Assembly: GCA_963767475.1 (NCBI GenBank)
Contig: CAVYEI010000002.1
Location: forward strand, 310,001 to 374,000
Direction: 5' to 3'
Source of the DNA: WHSW01 sp963767475
GTDB lineage: Bacteria > Actinomycetota > Thermoleophilia > Solirubrobacterales > 70-9
Length of the DNA stretch: 64,000 nt
The translations under genes and the position numbers were made by a program. How positions within the stretch are numbered: the first letter of the stretch is position 1; each line of letters begins with the position of its first letter. The notes under the pieces are model-generated. The model did no database searches, was not told the origin of the DNA, and was given only the letters and a program-made list of their open reading frames with translations. Positions 45,244 through 54,473 of the stretch are shown piece after piece.

Positions 45244-46321
45244 CGCCAGCCCGATGATCGTCGTCGACCGCCTGGTGAAGGAGTTCGGCGAGGTGCGTGC
45301 AGTCAACGACGTCAGCCTCGAGATCGCCGCCGGCGAGTTCTTCTCGATGCTGGGGCCGAGTGGCTGCGGCAAGACCACCACCCTGCGCGTGATCGCCGGC
45401 TTCGAGGAACCCGACGCGGGCCGGGTGCTGCTCAACGGCGAGGACGTCACCTTCGTCTCGCCGAAGAAGCGCAACGTCAACATGGTGTTTCAGGACTACG
45501 CCCTGTTTCCCCACATGACGGTCGCCGACAACGTCGCCTTCGGCCTCAAGCTGAAGCGCGTCGAGGCCTCCGAGCTCAAGTCCCGGGTGGCCGAGATGCT
45601 GATCGTGGTCCGCCTCGACGGCTACGAGGACCGCCGCCCGGCCGAGCTCTCCGGCGGCCAGCGCCAGCGCGTCGCGCTCGCCCGCGCGCTCGTCAACCGC
45701 CCCGCCGCGTTGCTGCTCGACGAGCCGCTCGGCGCCCTCGACTTGAAGCTGCGCCGCGAGATGCAGCTCGAGCTGAAGCGGATCCAGCAGAGCACCGGGA
45801 CCACCTTCGTCTACGTCACCCACGACCAGGAGGAAGCGCTGACGATGTCGGACCGGATCGCGGTCATGGACGGCGGCGTCGTCCAGCAGGTGGACGCGCC
45901 CCGGGCGCTCTACGAGCGTCCGGCGACGGCCTTCGTCGCCGACTTCATCGGCACCTCGAACCTGCTCAGCCTCACCGGCGCCAGCCGCTCGAACGGGGTC
46001 GCGGTGCTCGACCTGGGCGAGGGCATGCGAATCGTCGGGCCCGACGACGCCGGCGACCGGATCACGGTCCGCCCGGAGAAGATCAGGATCGGGGTCGAGC
46101 TCGACGGCGACTGCTCGCGAATCTCAGGCACCGTGGTCGAGACCGTCTACCTCGGCTCGCTCTCGCAGACGGTGGTCGAGGTGGTCACCGGGGAACGGCT
46201 GATCGTGCACGAGCTCAACGACGACGAGCGCGAGCCTCCGGCGCCCGGCGACGCGGTGATGCTCACCTGGCACGCCCGCCACAGCCTGATGCTCGACGAG
46301 CGCGCCGGAGTGACCGAATGA
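45233..46321 (+). CDS. potA: Spermidine/putrescine-type ABC transporter ATPase
   Basis: A 362-residue ABC ATPase of the PotA group. Walker A G-P-S-G-C-G-K-T-T-T, Q-loop V-F-Q-D-Y-A-L-F-P-H, signature L-S-G-G-Q-R-Q-R-V-A-L-A-R-A-L, Walker B L-L-L-D-E-P-L-G-A-L-D and the H-loop T-H-D-Q-E-E-A-L, followed by a C-terminal TOBE domain (T-V-R-P-E-K-I-R-I). It powers import through PotB/PotC. ATG 45233 overlaps the kinase gene; its own stop overlaps the binding-protein gene (ATGA). It is the only ATPase of this type in the window. Confidence 0.95.
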   Translation: MTDSASPMIVVDRLVKEFGEVRAVNDVSLEIAAGEFFSMLGPSGCGKTTTLRVIAGFEEPDAGRVLLNGEDVTFVSPKKRNVNMVFQDYALFPHMTVADNVAFGLKLKRVEASELKSRVAEMLIVVRLDGYEDRRPAELSGGQRQRVALARALVNRPAALLLDEPLGALDLKLRREMQLELKRIQQSTGTTFVYVTHDQEEALTMSDRIAVMDGGVVQQVDAPRALYERPATAFVADFIGTSNLLSLTGASRSNGVAVLDLGEGMRIVGPDDAGDRITVRPEKIRIGVELDGDCSRISGTVVETVYLGSLSQTVVEVVTGERLIVHELNDDEREPPAPGDAVMLTWHARHSLMLDERAGVTE

Positions 46322-47394
46322 GTCCCCGCCCGCTGATCGCGGCCCTGCTGCTCGCGCTTGCATTCGCGGCCGGGTGCGGCCGCGACGAGGGCGAGACGGC
46401 GGTCGCACCCTCCCCCAAGGACCCCGCTGCCGCGGCGACCGGCACCCTGCGCTTCTTCGCCTACGGCGACACGATGACCGAGGAGATGCTGGCCCCCTTC
46501 GTGGCCGCGAACCCGGATCTCGAGCTGCAGAAGGCGAGCTTCAACTCGAACAAGGCGGCGGCGGCGAAGCTCGCCGGAGGCTTCGAGGCCGACGTGGTCG
46601 AGGTCTGCACCGACGAGATGGAGCCGATCGTGATCCGCGGCCTGATCCGCCCGCTCGACCCGAAGGCGGTCAAGGGCTTCGACGATCTCGCCTTCTCGGA
46701 CTCCGACGACGTCCGCAACGAGGCCGGCGAGGTGCTGTTCGTACCCGCATCGGCCGGTCCGCATGGCGTGATCGTCAACACCGAGGCCGTCTCCGGCGTC
46801 GATTCCTACGCCGACCTCTTCGACCCGCAGTACGCCGGCAACGCGGCGCTCGAATCGAGCCCGCTGACGGCGATCGGGGTCACCTCGATGGGGATCGGGG
46901 TCGGCGACGACCCGATGAACCTGACCCCGCCGGAGATCGATGAGGTGAAGGAGTACCTGCTCGACAACCGCGACCAGTTCCGTGACTTCCCGGAGTCCGA
47001 TGCCTCGATGGCGAACCTGTTCAAGTCGGGCGAAGCGGTGATCGCCGACGGCGGCCGCGGCACCACGGAGGCGATGATCCGCGACGGCGTTCCCGCCGAG
47101 TGGGTGGCGCCGAGCGAGGGCGTGCTCTCCTGGGTCTGCGGCCTCGCGATCACCTCGTCGGCGGAGAACATCGAAGCCGCGTACAAGCTGATCAACTACT
47201 ACGCCTCCCCCGAGGCGCAGGCGATCTCCGGCGAGCAGGGGTTCGTCGCGATGACCCCGAAGGCGCTGCCGCTGATGGCGCCGGAGTATCGCGAGAGCGC
47301 CGACCCGGCCTCGCTCGAGACCGCGATCCCCGAGACCCAGCCGGAGGCGGCGGAGCTCTACGACCGCGCCTGGCAGGAGGTCGCCGCCGGGTGA
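46318..47394 (+). CDS. potD: PotD-like amine-binding lipoprotein (copy 2)
   Basis: A 358-residue lipoprotein (lipobox F-A-A-G-C-G) that captures the substrate outside the membrane. Blocks shared with copies 1 and 3: G-T-L-R-F-F-A-Y-G-D, A-A-A-K-L-A-G-G-F-E-A-D-V-V-E-V-C-T-D-E-M, L-F-K-S-G-E-A-V-I-A-D-G-G and V-L-S-W-V-C-G-L-A-I-T-S. The two shared Cys are present. It sits between the ATPase and permease genes, so it is the cognate binding protein. Exact ligand unknown; the family binds polyamines and other organic amines. Confidence 0.92.
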   Translation: MSPRPLIAALLLALAFAAGCGRDEGETAVAPSPKDPAAAATGTLRFFAYGDTMTEEMLAPFVAANPDLELQKASFNSNKAAAAKLAGGFEADVVEVCTDEMEPIVIRGLIRPLDPKAVKGFDDLAFSDSDDVRNEAGEVLFVPASAGPHGVIVNTEAVSGVDSYADLFDPQYAGNAALESSPLTAIGVTSMGIGVGDDPMNLTPPEIDEVKEYLLDNRDQFRDFPESDASMANLFKSGEAVIADGGRGTTEAMIRDGVPAEWVAPSEGVLSWVCGLAITSSAENIEAAYKLINYYASPEAQAISGEQGFVAMTPKALPLMAPEYRESADPASLETAIPETQPEAAELYDRAWQEVAAG

Positions 47395-48311
47395 GCGAAG
47401 CGGTGGCCACGGCGACGCGCGCGCCGGCCCCGGCCGGGCCGCCGCTCGTGCACCGGCGCAGCCTCGGCGCCCGCGTTCGCCGGCGCCTGCCGGGGATCGC
47501 AAGCTTCGCGGTCGTCGCCTTCGCGATGCTGATCATGTTCGGGCCGGTGCTGATGCTGGCGCTGTTTTCGTTCAACGACTCCTCGATCATCTCGCTGCCC
47601 TGGGAGGGCTTCACCACCCGCTGGTACGAGGAGGCGTGGGCGACCACGGAGGCCCGCGAGGCGATCACCAACTCGCTCATGGTCGCGGCCGTGGTCACCG
47701 CCGCATCGCTGGTCCTGGGCACGCTCGCCGCCTGGGGCCTGACCCGGCTGCGGTTCGCCGGGCGCGGCGCCCTCGCCGGGCTTCACGGCTCGGTGCTGGT
47801 CGTGCCCTGGCTGATCATCGGCGTCGCCGGCCTGATCTTCTTCAGCGAGAGCGGCATCTCGCTCTCGCTGACCACGGTCGCCCTGATGCAGCTGGTGGTC
47901 ACCTTCCCGCTCGTGGTCGCGATCATCTCGGCCGGGCTGGTGCGCTTCTCGCGCTCGATCGAGGAGGCGGCGATCGACCTCGGCGCCTCGCAGGCGCAGA
48001 TGATCCGCTACGTCGTCCTGCCCCAGATCGCACCGTCGCTCGCCGCCGCCTCGATCTTCGCCTTCGCCTGGTCGTTCAACAACTTCGAGGTCTCGTTCTT
48101 CACCGGCGGCTTCGAGCAGACCTTCCCCGTCTGGGTGTTCTCGATCCTGCGCCAGTCCGAGAACCTGCCGATGGTGAACGCGGTCTCGACCGTGATCGCG
48201 CTCGCCCAGGTGATCGTCGTCTTCGCCGGCTGGCGATTGATGAAGCGGCTCACCCGCGATCGCGGCGGCGACAGCGCCCTCACCGACCTGCTCACCGGGG
48301 GGGCGCGCTGA
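47391..48311 (+). CDS. potC: ABC transporter permease, PotC type
   Basis: A 306-residue inner-membrane permease with about six helices and the EAA loop that contacts the ATPase (E-E-A-A-I-D-L-G-A-S-Q-A-Q-M-I-R-Y-V-V-L-P). Conserved F-N-D-S-S-I-I-S-L-P near the first periplasmic loop matches PotC. GTG 47391 overlaps the binding-protein stop by four bases; stop overlaps potB. Confidence 0.92.
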   Translation: MSEAVATATRAPAPAGPPLVHRRSLGARVRRRLPGIASFAVVAFAMLIMFGPVLMLALFSFNDSSIISLPWEGFTTRWYEEAWATTEAREAITNSLMVAAVVTAASLVLGTLAAWGLTRLRFAGRGALAGLHGSVLVVPWLIIGVAGLIFFSESGISLSLTTVALMQLVVTFPLVVAIISAGLVRFSRSIEEAAIDLGASQAQMIRYVVLPQIAPSLAAASIFAFAWSFNNFEVSFFTGGFEQTFPVWVFSILRQSENLPMVNAVSTVIALAQVIVVFAGWRLMKRLTRDRGGDSALTDLLTGGAR

Positions 48312-49198
48312 TGGAAGCCGCCTCGCTCCCGGTCCGCCACAAGCCCCGCCGCGGGCGCTCGCTGCTGCGGCCGCTGGCGTTCATGGCGGCGCCCACCGCG
48401 CTGCTGCTGCTGCTCTTCCTCGGGCCGATGATCGCGATGCTCGTGATCAGCCTCCAGTACGGCGTCTTGAGCGGCAGCTCCGGGTTCACGTTCAGCAACT
48501 TCACCGACGTGCTCGGCGACCCGCTCTATCGCGACGTCGCCCTGACCACGTTCCAGATCGCGACCGCGGCGATGATCATCCAGCTGGCGATCGCGGTGCC
48601 GATCGCCTACGTGCTCGCCTACAAGGCCGGGCGCTGGGAAGTGCCTCTTTTGCTCTTCCTGGTGCTCGCCGACGAGCTCAACCCGATGGTCCGCATCTAC
48701 GCCTGGCGGATGCTGCTCGGACGCGAGGGCCTGATCAACGAGGGCCTGCAGCGCCTGGGGCTGATCAACCAGCCGATCGACGCCCTGCTGTTCAGCAAGT
48801 TCGCGGTCATCGTCGTGCTCTCGACCAGCTATCTGACCTACACCGTGATCCCGATCTACGCGGCGATGAAGGCCGTCGACCGCAGCCTGTTCGAGGCCGC
48901 TCGCGACCTCGGCGCCGGCTGGTGGACGACCACGCGCAGGGTGCTGCTGCCGCTGATCGCGCCGGGGATCTTCGTCGCCCTGCTGTTGGTCTACATCCCG
49001 CTGTTCACCGACTTCGCCAGCCCGACGCTGGTCGGCGGCACCAGCGGCTACATGCTCGGCCAGGTCGTCAACGACCTCGTGCTCGAGAGCGGCGACCTCA
49101 ACGGCGGCGCGGCGATGAGCCTGCTGATGCTGTTCGCCTCCGGGATCTTCGCCGTGATCGCCTACAAGCTGGCGAAGATCAAGCAGCTCGAATCATGA
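48311..49198 (+). CDS. potB: ABC transporter permease, PotB type
   Basis: A 295-residue permease with six helices. EAA loop F-E-A-A-R-D-L-G-A-G-W-W-T-T-T-R-R-V-L-L-P and the PotB-type N-P-M-V-R-I-Y-A-W-R-M-L-L-G block are present. It pairs with PotC to form the channel. ATG 48311 overlaps potC by one base; its stop overlaps the oxidoreductase gene (ATGA). Confidence 0.93.
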   Translation: MEAASLPVRHKPRRGRSLLRPLAFMAAPTALLLLLFLGPMIAMLVISLQYGVLSGSSGFTFSNFTDVLGDPLYRDVALTTFQIATAAMIIQLAIAVPIAYVLAYKAGRWEVPLLLFLVLADELNPMVRIYAWRMLLGREGLINEGLQRLGLINQPIDALLFSKFAVIVVLSTSYLTYTVIPIYAAMKAVDRSLFEAARDLGAGWWTTTRRVLLPLIAPGIFVALLLVYIPLFTDFASPTLVGGTSGYMLGQVVNDLVLESGDLNGGAAMSLLMLFASGIFAVIAYKLAKIKQLES

Positions 49199-50823
49199 GC
49201 GCGAGCCCCGCGGCGTACGACGTCGCGATCGTCGGCGGCGGCCACAACGGCCTCGTCGCCGCCTACTACCTCGCCTCGGCGGGACTGCGGACCGTCGTCT
49301 GCGAGCGCCGCGAGATCGTCGGCGGCTGCTGTGTGACCGAGGAGTTCGCCCCCGGCTTTCGCGCCTCCACCGGCGCCTACGTGCTCAGCATGCTGCGAGA
49401 GCCGATCTGGCGCGACCTGCGCCTGGTCGAGCGCGGCATCGTCGTCGACCCGGCGGGGCCGTCGCTGAACCTGTTCGAGGACGGCTCCACGCTGCAGGTC
49501 TCCGACGACGTCGCCGAGACGCAGGCCGAGTTCGCCCGCTTCTCGGCCGCCGATGCACGGGCGCTGCCCGCCTTCGAAGCCGAGCTCGCCGAGATCGCCG
49601 AGCTGATCACGCCGCTGATCGACACCACCGCGCCGGAGCCGTCGCGGATCCGCGCCCGCGAGCTCGGTGGTCTCGCGAGTCTCGGCATGCGCGCCGCGCG
49701 CCATCGCTCGCGGATCTCCGACGCGCTCTTTCTCTTCGGCACCTCGGCGACCCAGTACCTGTCCGAGTTCTTCGAATCCGAGCAGGTGCTGGCGGCGCTC
49801 GGCTGGCACGCGATCAACGACTCGATCGCCGGACCGTCGACTCCCGGGACCGCCTACGTGCTGCTTCACGACCACGCCGCCGAGCAGGCCGGCGGCGGCA
49901 TCCGCCAGTGGGGCTTCGTCCGCGGCGGGATCGGCAGGGTGACCGAGGCGATGGCCGACGCGGCGCGCGAGGCGGGCGCGGTCGTGCGCACCGAGGCGCA
50001 GGTCGAGCGGGTGCTGATCGAGGGAGGTAGCGCGGCCGGGGTCGTGCTCGCCGGCGGCGAGGAGGTCCGCGCCGCCCGGGTGCTCTCCAACGCCGATCCG
50101 AAGACGACCTTCCTCGACCTGGTCGGCGCCGAGGCGCTGCCGGAGCGCTTCGCCGCCGCCGTGCGCGCCTATCGCTGCGAGGGCACGAGCATGAAGATCA
50201 ACCTCGCCGTCGACGAGCTGCCGCGGGCCGCCGCGATCGACGGCGCCGGGGTGCAGCCGTATCACCGCGGGATCGCCGAGGTCAATCCCTGGGTGGCGCA
50301 GATGGACGCGGCGCAGGCCGAGGCTCGCGCCGGGCGCATCGCCACCGACCCCCACATCGAGCTCTGCGTTCCGACCGTCCACGATCCGTCGCTGGCGCCG
50401 GAGGGAAAGCACGTGGTCACGATCGACGTCAACTCGCAGCCCTACACGCTCGCCGAGGGTTCCTGGGAGGAGCTTCGCGAGCCGGTCGCCGACCGCGCGA
50501 TCGCCAAGCTCGGCACCTACTTCCCCAACCTCCCCGGCTCGATCATCGAGCGCCAGGTGCTGGCGCCGCCCGACCTCGAGGCGCTGCTCGGGATCTGGGG
50601 CGGCCACGCCCTGCACGGCGACATGGCCTTCGACCAGCTCTTCAACCTGCGCCCGGTTCGCGGCTGGGCCGACTACCGCACGCCGGTCGAGGGCCTGTGG
50701 CTGTGCGGCGCCGGCACCCACCCGGGCGGCGGCGTCACCGGCGCCAACGGCCGCAACTGCGCGCGCGAGGTCCTGCGCTCGGCGGGCGGCGCGCGCTCGC
50801 GACTGCGAGGCTTGCGCCGGTGA
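49195..50823 (+). CDS. Phytoene-desaturase/PYROXD2-like FAD oxidoreductase (copy 2, intact)
   Basis: A 542-residue FAD enzyme, paralogue of the broken copy at 36960. FAD motif D-V-A-I-V-G-G-G-H-N-G-L-V-A-A, then V-C-E-R-R-E-I-V-G-G-C-C-V-T-E-E-F, H-A-I-N-D-S-I-A-G-P-S-T-P-G-T-A, W-G-F-V-R-G-G-I-G-R-V and the C-terminal G-A-G-T-H-P-G-G-G-V-T-G-A-N-G-R-N-C. Its place between permease and aminotransferase genes suggests oxidation of the imported compound rather than carotenoid synthesis (no carotenoid genes are near). ATG overlaps potB; stop overlaps the aminotransferase. Confidence 0.9.
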   Translation: MSASPAAYDVAIVGGGHNGLVAAYYLASAGLRTVVCERREIVGGCCVTEEFAPGFRASTGAYVLSMLREPIWRDLRLVERGIVVDPAGPSLNLFEDGSTLQVSDDVAETQAEFARFSAADARALPAFEAELAEIAELITPLIDTTAPEPSRIRARELGGLASLGMRAARHRSRISDALFLFGTSATQYLSEFFESEQVLAALGWHAINDSIAGPSTPGTAYVLLHDHAAEQAGGGIRQWGFVRGGIGRVTEAMADAAREAGAVVRTEAQVERVLIEGGSAAGVVLAGGEEVRAARVLSNADPKTTFLDLVGAEALPERFAAAVRAYRCEGTSMKINLAVDELPRAAAIDGAGVQPYHRGIAEVNPWVAQMDAAQAEARAGRIATDPHIELCVPTVHDPSLAPEGKHVVTIDVNSQPYTLAEGSWEELREPVADRAIAKLGTYFPNLPGSIIERQVLAPPDLEALLGIWGGHALHGDMAFDQLFNLRPVRGWADYRTPVEGLWLCGAGTHPGGGVTGANGRNCAREVLRSAGGARSRLRGLRR

Positions 50824-52199
50824 GCCCGCTCTACCCCCCAGTCTGGGACGAGATCCAGGCACCCGCGATCACGGTCGAGCCACCGGGGCCGCGAAGCCGC
50901 GAGGTCCTGGCGCGGATCTCGGCGACGGCTTATCCCGGCCTCGCCAACCATCTCGCGCCGCTGGCTTTGGCCGAGAAGCGCGCCTGGACGGTCGCCGACG
51001 TCGACGGCAACGTCTATCTCGACTGCGCTTCGGCCTCGGCCTCGGTCCCGCTCGGCGCCGGCCGCTCGGAGCTGCTGAAGCCGGCGATCGAGGCGCTGAA
51101 GACATTCGGCAACGAGGACAGCCACGCACTCGCGTCTGAGCTCACCGCCGAGCTCGGCGAGCGGCTGCTGGCAATCGCCCCGGCGAGCATCAGCCGTTAC
51201 GACATCGCCCTCAACGGCACCGAGGCGGTCGAGATCGCGATCAAGATGATGCGCCGGGCGACGGGCCGCCCGGTGATCCTCGCCTTCCACGGCTCCTACC
51301 ACGGCGAGTCGACGACCACGGCGGCGCTCGGCGCCGAGGCGTCCGAGATCAGCCGTGGGCTGCGAGGGCTGGTCCCGGGCTTCGTCCACGTGCCCTATCC
51401 GCACCCCTTCCGCACCCCGTTTCGCGATCCGCGCCCGGGCGGCAGCGGCGACGCGACCGTCGACTACATCCGCGATCACGTGCTCTTCCACGCCCTCGAC
51501 CCGGGCGACGTCGCCGGGATCGTGATCGAGCCGGTGCTCGGCTCCGGCGGCTGCGTGGCGCCGCCGGACTCGTTCTGGCCGGCGCTGACGGCGCTCTGTC
51601 GCGAACACGACTGGCTGCTCTGCGCCGACGAGGTGAAGACCGGGATGGGCCGCGCCGGCCAGCTGCTCGCGGTCGAGCGCTGGGGCGTGGAGCCGGACCT
51701 GATCTGCCTCGGCAAGGCGCTCGGCGGCGGCGTGATGCCGATCGGCGCACTGCTCGGCTCCGAGCGCGCGCTCGGGGGCTTCGACGACGTGCCCACCGGT
51801 AGCACCTGGGCCTGGCTGCCCGCGGCCTGCGCCGCCGCCCTGGCGACGCTCGACGTTTATGCGGCCGAGCCGGTGCTCGAAAACGTCGCCGCGCTCGAGG
51901 CGCTGGCGAGCGAGCGGCTGGGCGAGCTGCGCGATCGCTTCGAGCGGATCGGCGACGTGCGAGCCGTCGGTTGCTTCCAGGCGATCGAGTTCGTCCGCGA
52001 CCGCGAGACGGCGGAGCTCGACTCCGAGCTCCAGGAAGCGGTCGCGACCGAGATGCTGCGCCGCGGCGTGATCGCCGACTCCTCGACCACCTCGCTCAAC
52101 ATCCAGCCGTCGCTGGTGATGCCGGCCGCCGTCCTCGACCGCACCTACGCGATCGTCGCCGACTCGATCGAGACGGCGCTGGCGGCCTCGGACCGATGA
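50820..52199 (+). CDS. Class III aminotransferase (copy 3, intact)
   Basis: A 459-residue PLP transaminase. Motifs: W-T-V-A-D-V-D-G-N-V-Y-L-D, N-G-T-E-A-V-E-I-A-I-K-M-M-R, F-H-G-S-Y-H-G-E-S-T-T-T, I-E-P-V-L-G-S-G-G, A-D-E-V-K-T-G-M-G-R (PLP Asp) and the PLP Lys in L-G-K-A-L-G-G-G-V-M-P-I-G. Closest in layout to omega-amino acid or GSA-like transaminases and to copy 2 in this window. Likely removes the amino group of the imported amine. GTG 50820 overlaps the oxidoreductase gene by four bases. Confidence 0.93.
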   Translation: MSPLYPPVWDEIQAPAITVEPPGPRSREVLARISATAYPGLANHLAPLALAEKRAWTVADVDGNVYLDCASASASVPLGAGRSELLKPAIEALKTFGNEDSHALASELTAELGERLLAIAPASISRYDIALNGTEAVEIAIKMMRRATGRPVILAFHGSYHGESTTTAALGAEASEISRGLRGLVPGFVHVPYPHPFRTPFRDPRPGGSGDATVDYIRDHVLFHALDPGDVAGIVIEPVLGSGGCVAPPDSFWPALTALCREHDWLLCADEVKTGMGRAGQLLAVERWGVEPDLICLGKALGGGVMPIGALLGSERALGGFDDVPTGSTWAWLPAACAAALATLDVYAAEPVLENVAALEALASERLGELRDRFERIGDVRAVGCFQAIEFVRDRETAELDSELQEAVATEMLRRGVIADSSTTSLNIQPSLVMPAAVLDRTYAIVADSIETALAASDR

Positions 52200-53395
52200 G
52201 CCTGGACGCGGAGCTGGCCGCCGAGCTGGCGGCGATGGGCGAGTCGGGGACGCTGAAGCGGATCCCGGTGCTGCGCTCGCCGCAGGGCCCGGTGGTCGAG
52301 CTCGAGGGCCGGGGCGAGGTCCTCTGCCTTTGCTCCAACGACTACCTCGGGCTCGCCAACCATCCCGAGGTCGTCGCGGCGGGCGCCGCCGGCCTCCAGC
52401 GCTACGGCGCCGGCACCGCCTCGGTGCGCTTCATCTGCGGCAAGTTCGAGCCCCAGCTCGAGCTCGAGCGGGACCTCGCCGCCTTCCTCGAGACCGAGGC
52501 CGCACTCAGCTTCGTCTCCTGCTGGACCGCCAACGCCGCCCTGCTGGACGCGCTCTGCGACGAGCGCACGGGGGTCTTCTCCGACCGCCTCAACCACGCC
52601 TCGATCATCGACGGGATCCGGCTGGCGCGGCCAGCGCACAAGGCCGTCTACGAGCACGCCGACCCCGAAGACCTGCGCCGCGCCCTGGCCGCCGCCCCGG
52701 CGCTCGAGCGCAAGCTGATCTTCACCGACGGGGTGTTCAGCATGGAGGGGGACCTGGCGCCGCTCGACGAGCTGCTCGAGCTCGCCGTCGCCAACGACGC
52801 CGTGCTCGTCGTCGACGACTCGCACGGGCTCGGGGTCGTCGGCCCCCGCGGCCGCGGCACGGCCGAGCGCTTCGACCTGCTCGGCCACCCGAACCTGATC
52901 TTCACCGGCACGATCGGCAAGGCGCTCGGCGGCGGCGCGGGTGGCTTCGTCGCCGGCTCGCGGGTGCTCTGCGAGGTGCTCGAGCAGCGCTCGCGCCCGC
53001 AGCTGTTCTCGAACGGCCTGCCGCCGACCGTTGCCTGCAGCGCCCGGCGCGCGCTCGGCCTGCTGCGCGAGCAGCCGGAGCTGGTCGAGCGCTTGCGCGC
53101 CAACACCACGTTGATGCGCGACGGCCTCAGGGAGGCGGGGCTCGAGCCGCTCGACGGTGAGAGCGCGATCGTCCCGATCATCGTCGGCGCGACGCCGACC
53201 GCGATCGAGATCAGCGCCCGACTGCTCGATCGCGGCGTCTACGTCACCGGCTTCGGCTATCCGGTCGTCCCGGAGGGCACCGCGCGGGTGCGGATTCAGG
53301 TCTCGGCGGCGCTGAGCGCGGCGCAGATCGAGACCGCGGTGGCGGCAGTCGCCGAGGTCGCGGGCGAGGTCGCGGTCAGCGCCAACCGGCGCTAG
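52196..53395 (+). CDS. Glycine C-acetyltransferase / AONS-family PLP enzyme (Kbl-like)
   Basis: A 399-residue alpha-oxoamine synthase. Kbl joins glycine and acetyl-CoA to 2-amino-3-ketobutyrate or runs the reverse cleavage. Motifs: C-S-N-D-Y-L-G-L-A, G-T-A-S-V-R-F-I-C-G, D-R-L-N-H-A-S-I-I-D-G, V-V-D-D-S-H-G-L-G-V-V-G and the PLP Lys in G-T-I-G-K-A-L-G-G-G. S-V-R-F-I-C-G and the overall length favour Kbl over BioF, and no biotin genes are near. No threonine dehydrogenase is seen, although an SDR could serve. Last gene of the operon; it overlaps the convergent M20 gene by 20 bases. Confidence 0.88.
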   Translation: MSLDAELAAELAAMGESGTLKRIPVLRSPQGPVVELEGRGEVLCLCSNDYLGLANHPEVVAAGAAGLQRYGAGTASVRFICGKFEPQLELERDLAAFLETEAALSFVSCWTANAALLDALCDERTGVFSDRLNHASIIDGIRLARPAHKAVYEHADPEDLRRALAAAPALERKLIFTDGVFSMEGDLAPLDELLELAVANDAVLVVDDSHGLGVVGPRGRGTAERFDLLGHPNLIFTGTIGKALGGGAGGFVAGSRVLCEVLEQRSRPQLFSNGLPPTVACSARRALGLLREQPELVERLRANTTLMRDGLREAGLEPLDGESAIVPIIVGATPTAIEISARLLDRGVYVTGFGYPVVPEGTARVRIQVSAALSAAQIETAVAAVAEVAGEVAVSANRR

Positions 53396-54473
53396 CTACG
53401 GCGACGAAGATCTCGGCGCAGCGCACGACCTCGTTGACGTCGATGTGCTCGTCGGGCGTGTGGGCCGTGGTGAAGTCGCCGGGGCCGAAAACGAGCGCCT
53501 GCGCCCCGGCGAAATCGACGAAGTTGTGCGCGTCGGTCCACGACGGAACGCCGATGCGCTCGGGCTTCGACCCGGTGACAGCCTCCGTTGCCGCGTCGAG
53601 CGCGGCGAGCAGCGGCGACCCCGGATCGAGCTCGAACGGATCAGTGACCTCGACCAGCTCCAGGTGGCCGCCGTGCTCGCTCGCAAGCCGCTCGATCGAG
53701 GCCAGGGTCTCGGCGGGGTCCTGTCCCGGGACCATCCGGACCTGAAGCTGGAAGCTGCAACGGTCGGGAACGGTGTTGAAGTCGGTGCCGCCGCTGATCG
53801 CGCCGACCTCAGCCTGGGAGGGGCCGATCAGCTCGTGGCTGTAGGCGGCGAGGTCGAGGGTCGGCAAGGCCGCGATCAGCTCGACCGCGGCGTGGATCGC
53901 GTTCTCGCCGATCTCGGTCAGCGCGCCGTGCGCCGACTTGCCGCTGACGTGCACCCAGGCGTCGATGTCGCCGCATTCGGCGACTCCGGGGCGCAGGCCG
54001 GTGGCCTCGAGCGCGACCGCGTAGGCGGGCTGCAGGGCGAGGGCCAGGGTGCGAGAGCCGCTGCCACCGCGCTCCTCATCGACCGGAAAGGCGAAGGCGA
54101 CGCCGAGCGCCTCCAGATCGGGGCCCGCCTTGGCCAGGGCGCGGGCGGCGGTCAGGCAAGCGACGACGCCGCCCTTGTCGTCGAGCGAGCCGAGTCCGCG
54201 GACGATCTCGCCGTCGACGACGGCGCGGGCCGGCCAGGTGGGCGCGATCGTGTCGACGTGGGCGGCGAAAACGAGCTCCGGCTCGGCGGAGCCGACGACG
54301 AGGCTGTCGCGGCCGATCTCGCTTGGCACCCGGACCGAGGGCAGATCCCACTCAACGCAGAGTGCCTCGATCCTGTCGACGATCCTGCGCTCGGCACCAG
54401 AGGGCGATGCGATGTCGACGAGCTCGGCGAGCAGGTCACGAGCCTCGGCCACCGTCGCGGCGTCGGGGCTCAA
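53376..54473 (-). CDS. M20-family metallohydrolase (ArgE/DapE/LysK-like)
   Basis: A 365-residue zinc hydrolase that would cleave an amide from an N-acyl amino compound. Metal-site blocks: F-A-A-H-V-D-T, G-L-G-S-L-D-D-K-G-G, P-V-D-E-E-R-G-G-S-G-S and the C-terminal F-T-T-A-H-T-P-D-E-H-I; the dimerisation lid lies between (W-V-H-V-S-G-K-S-A-H-G-A). The layout resembles N-acetyl-lysine deacetylase. The start is probably TTG 54473, overlapping the stop of the potD-like gene in the same TTGA manner seen in nuoH. Coupled to a binding protein, it likely processes what that protein captures. Confidence 0.87.
   Translation of the reverse strand: MSPDAATVAEARDLLAELVDIASPSGAERRIVDRIEALCVEWDLPSVRVPSEIGRDSLVVGSAEPELVFAAHVDTIAPTWPARAVVDGEIVRGLGSLDDKGGVVACLTAARALAKAGPDLEALGVAFAFPVDEERGGSGSRTLALALQPAYAVALEATGLRPGVAECGDIDAWVHVSGKSAHGALTEIGENAIHAAVELIAALPTLDLAAYSHELIGPSQAEVGAISGGTDFNTVPDRCSFQLQVRMVPGQDPAETLASIERLASEHGGHLELVEVTDPFELDPGSPLLAALDAATEAVTGSKPERIGVPSWTDAHNFVDFAGAQALVFGPGDFTTAHTPDEHIDVNEVVRCAEIFVAVASAGWR

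Noticed and set aside
48922..49198. Long plus-strand extension upstream of the FAD oxidoreductase at 49195
   Set aside because: The extension lies inside potB in another frame; the FAD motif begins just after ATG 49195, which fits the ATGA overlap pattern of the operon.
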